From NCBI GenBank assembly GCA_039707655.1, contig CM077668.1, positions 63,009,086 to 63,073,085 of the forward strand: a DNA stretch of 64,000 nt, given 5' to 3'. The stretch comes from Elymus sibiricus (Eukaryota > Streptophyta > Magnoliopsida > Poales > Poaceae). The stretch's first letter is position 1. Every line of letters begins with the position of its first letter. The translations under genes were made by a program, and so were the position numbers. Positions 56,220-64,000 of this stretch are shown here, piece after piece. Under the pieces are notes generated by a model. That model saw only the letters and a program-made list of their open reading frames with translations, made no database searches and was not told where the DNA came from.

Positions 56220-57038
56220 TCAAGTGTTGTCATCCTTGGTTTCCAACTCCTTAATCACACATCTATTTTTTCTAGTAGATTTAACATAGGAGTTTCTCAT
56301 CATCACACTTCTAGGCACAAAATCAAGAATTTTACTTTTATGGATAGGTTCCTTAATTATATTAATGAAATTGGGGTGCACGCTAATCATTTTAAGATCG
56401 TCGCTCCCTTTACTAGAAGTAGCACCCTTAACCTTGGGAACATATATGAACTTGCAATTTTTATTAGGAGGAGTCCTATCAATGTTTTTAGCAAAGGAAA
56501 AAGTGGAACCCAAGTTGTTGATAATTTCTTCCAACTTATCAATTCTAGCGGGGCTTTGTTCTATCCTTTCGTTAATTTTTGGTTCCTTTTCCTTTAAAGT
56601 TTTCAAAGCAATTCCCACCTTAGAACCAAATTGAGTAATATGATTATGGATATTTTTATCTGAATTTTTGAGATGTTCAACAGTAGGTATCTTATTTTCA
56701 ATAGGTTCTAATGTTTGCATAATATGCTCCAAAGTCAATGCCGTTTCATTAATAATGATAGGGGGTGATCCCACTAAATTTCCCATAGCATTGAAAGCAT
56801 CCGAAGTGGGACACATCAAGAAATTCCCTCCAGTAATAGTGTCAAGCAAAAATCTATACCAAGTAGTAATTCCCACATAAAAATTGCGAAGAAGAACGGT
56901 GGTGGATTGCTTACTTGTTGATCTATCTTGAGCATCGCAAATCCTATACCAAGCATCTTTTAAATTCTCTCCTCCCCTTTGTTTAAACTTAAGCACATCA
57001 TTTTTAGGGGTAATAGTAACAAGCGAAGAACTAGCCAT
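56220..57038 (-). CDS. Gag-like protein of element C
   Basis: This is an intact 272-residue frame. The start is taken at 57038 (MASSSLVTITPKNDVLKF) because upstream residues are low-complexity and the next upstream ATG lies in the leader. The N-terminus has KFKQRGGENLKDAWYRICDA, then TVLLRNFYVGITTWYRFLLD and TITGGNFL, as in the retrotransposon gag domain of Athila-like elements. A coiled-coil-like stretch follows (residues about 130-190, EHIMQTLEPIENKIP, NERIEQSPARIDKLEE). The end is basic. No zinc knuckle is visible. It would form the particle shell, relying on other elements for protease, RT and integrase. No stop interrupts it. Confidence 0.75.
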   Translation of the reverse strand: MASSSLVTITPKNDVLKFKQRGGENLKDAWYRICDAQDRSTSKQSTTVLLRNFYVGITTWYRFLLDTITGGNFLMCPTSDAFNAMGNLVGSPPIIINETALTLEHIMQTLEPIENKIPTVEHLKNSDKNIHNHITQFGSKVGIALKTLKEKEPKINERIEQSPARIDKLEEIINNLGSTFSFAKNIDRTPPNKNCKFIYVPKVKGATSSKGSDDLKMISVHPNFINIIKEPIHKSKILDFVPRSVMMRNSYVKSTRKNRCVIKELETKDDNT

Positions 57039-57210
57039 AATGACGAAGCGAACAAGCAAACGAGCAAATAAAATATTTTTGGGTTTTTGTAAAAAAAAAT
57101 TAGAAGTGGGGGAGATGAAAACGAGAGGCAAATGCAAATGAAAAGGCAAATAAAATAAATGCAAATGATTGATAGTTTGTGCGAAGGTACTTGATAGATT
57201 TTGATGATGT

Positions 57211-57229
57211 CTCCCCGGCAACGGCGCCA
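57211..57229 (-). other. Primer binding site of element C (tRNA-Asp type)
   Basis: On the minus strand this reads TGGCGCCGTTGCCGGGGAG, the primer site used by Athila-type elements (complement of a tRNA-Asp 3' end). It lies 11 bp inside the 5' LTR. Confidence 0.8.
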
Positions 57230-57240
57230 GAAATTCTTCC

Positions 57241-58794
57241 TGCTACTTGTAGACTGCGTTGGTATTTCCCCGAAGAGGAGAGGATGATGCAGTATAGTAG
57301 AGATAAGTATTTCTCTCAGTTAAGAACCAAGGTTATCAATCCAGTAGGAGAACCAAGCAAGATCCAGTGAACAACACCTACACACACAAAAGCAAACACT
57401 TGCACCCAATGCGAATAAGAGGGTTGTCAATCCTCTTAGCGGTTACTTGCAAGGATTAAGTCTGATAGAGATAAATTGATAAAGTAAATTACTAAACTAA
57501 ATAAAAGTAAATAAATTGTAGCATGGTATTTTTATTTTTTTATATGATACAGATAGACCCGGGGCCCATAGTTTTCACTAGAGACTTCTCTCTTGATTGC
57601 AGAAACATACGGTGGGTAAACAAATTACTGTTGGGCAATTGATAGAAAAGCAAATAATTATGACGGATTCATGGCAATGATCATGTATATAGGCATCACG
57701 TCCGAGACAAGTAGATCGACTCCTGCCTGCATCTACTACTATTACTCCACTCATCGACTGCTATCCAGTATGCATCTAGAGTATTAAGATAATAAAAACA
57801 GAGTAACGCCTTAAGCAAGATGACATGATGTAGAGAAGCAAATTCAAGCAATATGAATAAATCTCATCTTTTTATCCTTAATGGCAACAATACAAATACG
57901 TGTCATGTCCCTTTCTGTCACTGGGATTGAGCACCGCAAGATTGAACCCATCACAAAGCACATCTCCCATTGCAAGAGAAACCAATCTAGTTGGCCAAAC
58001 CAAATCGATAGATCAGAGAGAAATACAAAGCTATATTTAATCATGCATAAAAGAGTTCAGAGAAGACTCAAATATTTCTCATGAATAATCTGATCATAAA
58101 CTCACAATTCATCGGATCCCAACAAACACACCGCAAAAGATGATTATATCGGATAGAACTCCAAGAACATCATGGAGAACATGGTATTGAAGATCAAAGA
58201 GAGAGAAGAAGCCATCTAGCTACTAGCTATGGACCCGTAGGTCTATGGTAAACTACTCTCACATCATCGGAAGGGCAGCAAGGTTGATGTAGAAGCCCTC
58301 CGTGATCGATTCCCCCTCCGGCAGAGTATCGGAAAAGGCCTTCAGATGGGATCGCGGAAGAACAGAGGCTTGCGGCGGCGGAAAGGTTTTCTCTTCTGGC
58401 TCTCTGATGGTTTCCGAATATTTGTGAATTTATAGGAGTGGAATTAGGTCAAACGGAGCCACGAGGGCCCCACAAGGCATCAGGGCGCCACCCCCCCAAG
58501 GGTCGCGCCCTGTTGCCTTGTGGAGGCTTCGTGAACCTTTTGGCCTCCTCTCCAAGTCTCTAGGGTCTCTTTTGTCCAGAAAAAAATCTCCAAAAAGTTT
58601 CATGGCATTTGGACTTCGTTTGGTACTAATTCTCTGAAAAGCCAAAAACAAGCAGAAAACAGCGACTGGCACTAGGCACTAGGTTAATAGGTTAGTCCCA
58701 AAAAATGATATATAATTGCATATAAAAACATCCAAAATTGATACTATAATAGCATGGAACAATCAAAAATTATAGATACGTTGGAGACGTATCA
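57241..58794 (-). repeat. 5' LTR of element C (intact)
   Basis: This 1554-bp LTR has minus-strand start TGATACGTCTCCAACGTATC and end ACAAGTAGCA. It contains the uninterrupted version of the site where B landed in the other LTR. Confidence 0.9.
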
Positions 58795-58799
58795 GCTGC

Positions 58800-60103
58800 T
58801 AACTCTCTAGACGGTTAGGATATTGTCTAAGTGACCAAGAGTGATTGTGGTCTCCGAAGACAAAGTTTGTCAAAGGTTTGGAGATTGTCTTGAAGAATCT
58901 ACCACGAGCAAAATCAACTGAAGTTCGAGGAACTTCACGTTGAGGAGAATAGGACGGAGAGAGGTTTGCTCCTGTGTTCAATCACAAGTCCCTCCAACCG
59001 GTTATACCTCTTTTGTATAAGAGTTAAGAGTTAACTAGTCTACCAAATTGTCTGTCGCCATCGAGCACCACTGGTCAATTCTATCTACAACATTTCTTTC
59101 AGTAATCCGGTTTAGTTTTCTATTTGCATTGTTCTGTTTTATGTCAGTGCACATTAGTTTTGTTACCTCGACATTTTTTTCTTTGTGCTTCAACTAGTTG
59201 CGTTGAATGTGATTTGTTTCTATGTGCATCTATTTTATATCTACTGCTACTTAGTTATCCTCTTTAACAATCTTTTGATTAATATCTTGCAGTAGATTCT
59301 CCAAGTTTCCTTTAAGTAGTTGATTTATTTTGCAGAACTACCTCTACTTAATTTACTTTTCGCTATGCTGTGTTGAGAGGTTTGAAAGTGGACAGAATTT
59401 ACCCTCACGGTTATTCCTGGTCATTATTTTGATTCTCTCAGTCTGTTATTGAGACCTTATCCAGATGCATATGCCGATATAAGAAATAAGTTTTATTGAC
59501 TATTGACACCTCTCCCAGTCACAATTCGGGTACTTTGTCATTTCTGTTGCAATAGTGAAATATAATATACTACCCTGATGTTGTTATTTAGTGAGGTTAT
59601 CAGGCTGGGATGTCAATGCTTTGTCAGATTCAACCCTAATATACTAATGTCATATTGAGCTCAACCAATTCTCTGCGGGTGCAATCATTTCGTGCATTTT
59701 ATTTCCCATATGTTGTTCACTCTATTTAAGCTACTTAGTTACAATTCTATGTTTTAATTCCAATTTTGAGTCATTTGTTAGGTTACAGACTTCCTCATCA
59801 TTCATTTGCATCTCAAGGGATGCTGATAAAAGCACTTTTGCCTCATATGAAGGTCACACTCTGTTCACAATTGATTTTTATTACCATTTGTGCTTACCTG
59901 AAGGGCTAGACTAGAGTATTATACATCATACCTCATATGAGTAAGACTGCTTAAAATACCATCTTACCCACACAAAAAAACTTAAAATACCATCTTGAAG
60001 TCGTCTGCACCTATCTACAGTTTTTGTTTGAAACAGTATTTACTACCACAGTCATATATGCTCATACTTACTTATTTAGAGTTCCCTTTTTCTTTTTGTG
60101 AAT
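58800..60103 (+). other. Continuation of the interrupted dispersed repeat, then AT-rich DNA
   Basis: 58800 to about 59090 continues the sequence left at 30460, with GACGGTTAGGATATTG and GACCAAGAGTGATTGTGG. Beyond about 59100 the DNA is AT-rich with no recognisable gene or element end. Confidence 0.4.
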
Positions 60104-60111
60104 GGCATTAT

Positions 60112-60745
60112 TAGGGGTGAAACCGGATCGAATTTGGACAGATAATCCTTATATCGTATCTTGTTTCATATTTAGTTTTCGATTCGAAAGAGGAACGGAT
60201 GCGGATTCGAATGTCGGATTATGCGGATTTAAATACCGGATTATGCGGATTCGGACATGGTACGTAACAGAACGACATCAGATCGGAAATGGTCATTTAA
60301 ATTTTCATATACAAGGAATATAGATTTCTTTAAACTAAAATTATAAATAAACAATGAGAAATTATTAATACGTATACACTTTAAGAACACATAAAGCAAT
60401 AGATGGCATTGAAATAAGCCAAACAAATCACTAATAATAAGCACATGTCTTGTCTCATAAGTAAAGACTGCATGGATGTATTGCTAGTTAATACTCCTTA
60501 TATTTCCAAACGGGAGTACTTAAAACTTCACCCATAAAAAGGATTTGGAATTTAAAAGGTCAGATTATCCGGCTACAAAAAATAGATTATACTACTATGC
60601 CGTATATTAGTAATACCATATCGTATCAATCAGACTCAGTTTCGATGGAATTGTTTTCGGATCTCAAAAATCTCTTACCGTGTCCTATGAAAATGGATTC
60701 GAAACGGTTTTGGACCGAAATTATCCTAAACCGCTTTCATCCTTA
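60112..60745. mobile_element. hAT-like non-autonomous DNA transposon, 634 bp
   Basis: The left end TAGGGGTGAAACCGG and the right end, read inverted as TAAGGATGAAAGCGG, form imperfect terminal inverted repeats of the hAT type. The 8-bp flanks GGCATTAT (60104-60111) and TGTATTAT (60746-60753) agree at 6 of 8 bases, the duplication length expected for hAT. The left half has repeated GGATTATGCGGATT-like motifs. There is no transposase. Confidence 0.65.
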
Positions 60746-60753
60746 TGTATTAT

Positions 60754-61512
60754 ATAGAGTTATAAAGAATGTTTTGGCTGACTTATCTACGACACGCCCA
60801 TGACGTCGTGTTTGGTTTATTTGACACGTAAACACACGGTATTCTCCATTAGGCACAAGTCAAGACTCAATTTTTGTCTACAAGTCTGCATAAGTCAATT
60901 GCGTCATCGATGGATCAAATTCCTCGGATTAGAATCTCGTTGCACATTGCCACGAGTTCCATCTTGCGTCATCTAGCTTGTCCGGCAAGCCCGATTTAAA
61001 AATGTTAGAGGCGCGAGATAGCCAGTCAGCCAAGATCTGCCTCATCATAAAAGCTAGTAGTAGGTTATTAGTAGCAGATGCTAGCAGGTGCATGAGTATC
61101 ACGTATAGCCGCCCTTCAGTGCATTCAGGGGCGTCAGGACAGAACTTAGTGAGGTCGTAACCATTACTTCCATCCATCAACCATGATTTCGGGGGCCTCG
61201 TCTCCACGGAAGCTCGTGCTGGCAGCCGCTCTTCTTGGGCGTGTTTGGTCGCCCGCATTACCTCCAGTCAGGCCGCGTTGGGCCAAGAAAAACGCGTTTG
61301 GTTGCAAACGGGGTGGGTTGGCTTGCATCGGCATGAACCTTAAAGCAGCCCAGAGCCTGGCTCGCTGGCCGAGTGTGGCGCAAAAGCGATGCAGCTCGCA
61401 CACGAGGGAGGAAGGCGAAATCGAGTGGAGATGGCGAGAGATGAAAATCGGGCGAGCTGGATGGCGCCAAATCTAGCCTCACCGCCCCCATTTACTCGGT
61501 CACCACTAGCTC
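60754..61512. other. Unclassified stretch before the CACTA end
   Basis: 61190-61490 is GC-rich, with phrases such as GCGTTTGGTTGCAAACG (partly palindromic) that recall small non-autonomous DNA transposons. I found no matching terminal repeats. Short open frames on both strands look like chance. Confidence 0.35.
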
Positions 61513-64000
61513 CACTAGTGCAGAATCAGCCTTTAGTCCCGATTCGTAAGGGCCTTTAGTCCCGGTTCAACAACCGGCACTAAAGGGTCGGGACTAAAGC
61601 CCCCCCCCCCCCTAGTCCCGGTTCGTCACGGCCCGGGACCAAAGGCCCACCACGTGGCACGAACACCAACCGGGACTAAAAGGTATAGGGGTTTAGGGGT
61701 TTATGCTTTATTTTTTCTTTTAATTTTGTGTTTTTCATTTAATTCTTTTTCATTTCAAACATATTTTACGCTACTACATACATACTGTACACGTCATGTA
61801 TATATAAATAGAATTTCTCGTAGAACCAATCATATATATATCATAGAATTTCTCGTACGACCATATGCATGCGCATACACATATATATACAATTGGTACA
61901 TATATACAATTTGGTACATATATACAATTTCTCCTACAATTTGCAGATAATTACATGTAGGCATTAGGTGTAATGGTATACTCCTTTGGGATGTATGACC
62001 TGGTCAACCAAAAATCCCGCAATTTTCTCTTGAAGTGCTCGTATGCGGTCCGTTGGTAGGAGCTTATTCCGCATCTCCATCAGCTTTAAAGAAGGAGATC
62101 AAGATAAATATATTAGTTGTGTGTATATATATTAGATCATGATAAAAAAAATGTGGATAGTGTTCTGGCAAACGTATCCAAAGTTGTCTTTCAGATCTGT
62201 TCCTTTCGGACGTGATAATGCGAATGTTCTCGCAAACGTAGTATGCACATAAATTATTCCCCGGCGCCTGCCTCATGCACTTTACGAGAATAGAATTCAA
62301 TCAGATAATAATTAATCAAGCATGATAATGGTATTGAAACTAGAATTAAAGAGATGCGCGGACACGTAGCTAATACTACTTAATTACGTACCTTGGGTCG
62401 CACCCATTTCAGTTCTTGTTTCCATGCGTCTGGGACCTGTTTGATGAAGCTTTGCCAAACCCTGCCCGGCAAAGAAAATGAATAAAGAAGATATTAATTA
62501 GTTGATATCAGGAAATGAACTAAATAGACTGACATAGTGCGATAATGATTGAAATTACCTGTCGACCATCCCCTTCACGATTAAGTAGTCTTTAGGTTCT
62601 TTAAGTAGTGAGTCCAGTACTTTAACTTTTCCCTCGTCAAATTCAATGATTAGCAGGATCCAGTGGAACCTGCATGCGCACACGTTTGTATAATTAAGCG
62701 GGCATGTGCATAACTCATCAACTACACTTATTAACATCTAGTAAGCAAAATAGAATTTGTAGTACAAGACAGTAACACTCACCCGAAGTTGTAAGGAAAT
62801 ACTATTTCTGGTTCGGTATTTAGTTGCTTCAAAAACTGTAGCAAGTACTTCTCTGTCTCTTTTGGGTGACGTGACCACACCTCTTCATTAATGGTATTTG
62901 GGTCAATGAACCCAATGCCATAGCGTCCATCTCTTTTCATTTCATAAATTTTCATTCTGCATAATACCACAGAAAAGAATATAGTGAGGATAATTACAGG
63001 CAACGAACGAGCACAGCTAGAGACTTAAATTACAGAAAGAAATCACTTACAGACAATAGCAACTGACGAGAGATTTGCGAGTGCGTCTTGATTAAATAAC
63101 TGAAACATTTCTTCAAAGTCAACCCACAAATCTTTTGCATGAAAGTAATGCTCTTCCTTGACTTTCACCATGAGGGAATCTCGCCCCTTCTTGACTTCTC
63201 TCAGGTACCAGTCATGCAAATTGCGCATTCTCGTTGATAGATTCTCGACCTCCCTGACCAGATCTTGGCCGGGGACATATTTCCATGCTACTTTGTGATC
63301 TTGAATCTTGGGGAGTTCCTCGATGCCTAGGAGTTGTTCAACAGTGACACCGGCCTCTCTAGCCATCTGTCTATGAGCGTCGGTTATTACCGGCTGATCG
63401 GCGGTACTCACACCATGTGATTGTACAATGAGCGGGGGGATCGATTGCTCTGCCTGTTCTCCCAACTGGGGAACGGTTTTCCCGCATTTACTACTCCTTG
63501 CTTGGCTCGAGCTCGACTCCTTATCTTTTTGTGCCTTATATAACTTCTTAATAGAACGCTCATAGTCTGAGTCCGTCCTCTTCACAGCAGGTTGAGCATT
63601 ATCAATAAAGTGTTGTAGACGTCATCAGATATTTTCTCCTTCGGTGGGGGCTGTTTCGGTGCAAAATGGGCCTTCACTTGGGCAGCCACTTCGGCCTTGT
63701 TTTCCTCGATAGTCATCTCGTAAGGCAACTTCTTTTTGGCAGGAGGAGAGGCTTTCTTGCTTGGTGCTCTCTTCCGCTTTGGAGAAGGCTGATGCGCCCG
63801 AGATCGATATGGCGGACTCGCGCTGATGGGCTCCGTCTCGGGGTGGGGTGGTGGAGACGGCTGACGCGGTGGCGGACTAGCGCCGCGCTGCATCTCGGGC
63901 AGGGTTGGAGTCGGCTGACGCGGTGGCAGACCTGGAGGAGGAGTCGGTGGCCTTGGAAAGACGATGCAATCCTTTCTCCATAGAATGATACAATGTATGG
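61513..64000 (-). mobile_element. CACTA transposon, one end (continues past the window)
   Basis: The terminus CACTAGTGCAGAATCAGCC is followed by repeated, mutually inverted copies of TTTAGTCCCGG and CCGGGACTAAA (61530-61680), the hallmark sub-terminal region of Triticeae CACTA elements. Flanking CTC precedes the end. A spliced minus-strand gene inside runs away from the right edge, so this is the element's 3' end relative to that gene. A 13-C run sits at 61600-61612. The other end lies outside the window. Confidence 0.8.
61964..64000 (-). pseudogene. CACTA-borne gene with C-terminal Ulp1-like cysteine protease, frame-damaged
   Basis: The exons read on the minus strand are the 64000-63582 and 63585-63051 frames (Pro-rich start, PKRKRAPSKK basic patch, VKAHFAPKQPPPKEK), 62956-62783 (MKIYEMKRDGRYGIGFIDPN), 62669-62559 (FHWILLIIEFDEGKVKVLDS), 62461-62392, a piece from about 62277 downward (CMRQAPGNNLCAYYVCENIR), and 62083-61964 (ending KGVYHYT, stop). 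GT donors and AG acceptors are visible (GTAAGT, GTGAGT, GTACGT). His, Asp, Gln and Cys of a C48/Ulp1 catalytic set are all present, with His-Asp at the Ulp1-like spacing. Frameshifts near 63620 and 63085 break the long exon. The donor after LWIR (about 62170) is weak. The 5' end is outside the window. Such proteases are known passengers of plant CACTA and MULE elements. Confidence 0.7.

Larger units (their letters stand above)
30466..58794 (-). mobile_element. Element C: Athila-like Ty3/gypsy retrotransposon, gag-only
   Basis: With element B and one AAGTA copy removed, C is about 7.1 kb. It has LTRs of about 1.55-1.6 kb beginning TGATACGTCTCC (minus strand), a purine-rich AAGCTTGGGGATGCT next to the 3' LTR, and a tRNA-Asp-type primer site TGGCGCCGTTGCC (57211-57229). 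It carries only a gag-like gene; no protease, RT or integrase was found in 53302-57240. It resembles the Sabrina/Fatima/WHAM group of Triticeae elements, but I cannot choose among them. The target duplication GCTGC is perfect. Confidence 0.85.

Noticed and set aside
1..64000. CRISPR arrays, phage, bacterial operons, tRNA or rRNA genes
   Set aside because: No regularly spaced short repeats, ribosome-site-led gene clusters or RNA gene signatures were seen. All coding signal is plant retroelement or transposon type.

Overview
The window looks like intergenic DNA from a large grass genome, most likely Triticeae (wheat, goatgrass or barley type). This rests on nested chromodomain-type Ty3/gypsy elements, an Athila-like element with a tRNA-Asp-type primer site, plant L1 LINEs, Stowaway and CACTA ends carrying the TTTAGTCCCGG motif, and a CACTA-borne Ulp1-like protease. 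I see no complete host gene, no tRNA or rRNA, no CRISPR array and nothing bacterial. Names are from pattern recognition; no database was searched.

Left third (1-24421). After an unidentified GC-rich end (1-350) come a decayed minus-strand LINE (1385-2295) and the 3' part of a Stowaway MITE. LINE A (minus strand, 2490-18047) follows. A 150-bp CACTA-type MITE (3299-3448) and a full Tekay-like Ty3/gypsy retrotransposon, element A (4788-17426), have split it. Both insertions left target duplications, and the LINE reading frame resumes across each site once one duplication copy is discounted. LINE B (plus strand, 18163-24410) starts about 115 bp away, head-to-head with LINE A. It is nearly complete: ORF1 is intact, ORF2 has two single-base frame breaks, and it has a poly(A) tail and an 11-bp target duplication.

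Middle (24422-30465). This is a less repeat-dense island with two small unidentified minus-strand open frames, two poly(A)-tailed retroposed sequences, and part of a TATA-containing sequence that resumes at 58800.

Right part (30466-58794). This is an Athila-like element C (minus strand, target duplication GCTGC) that encodes only a gag-like protein. Its left LTR was hit by a 21-kb composite, element B (30535-51766, target duplication AAGTA). B has the order LTR-internal-LTR-internal-LTR: three LTRs of about 3.7 kb and two internal regions of exactly 5043 bp, all on the minus strand. B belongs to the same family as element A but to another subfamily.

Right end (58795-64000). Host sequence resumes, followed by a 634-bp hAT-like element (60112-60745). 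Last is the end of a CACTA transposon (61513 onward) carrying the spliced, frame-damaged 3' part of a minus-strand gene with a Ulp1-type catalytic set.

The strongest leads are the B composite and the LINE B ORF1/ORF2 junction, where ATGA overlaps stop and start directly after a perfect 9-bp stem-loop. The rest is mostly ordinary nested-transposon biology.
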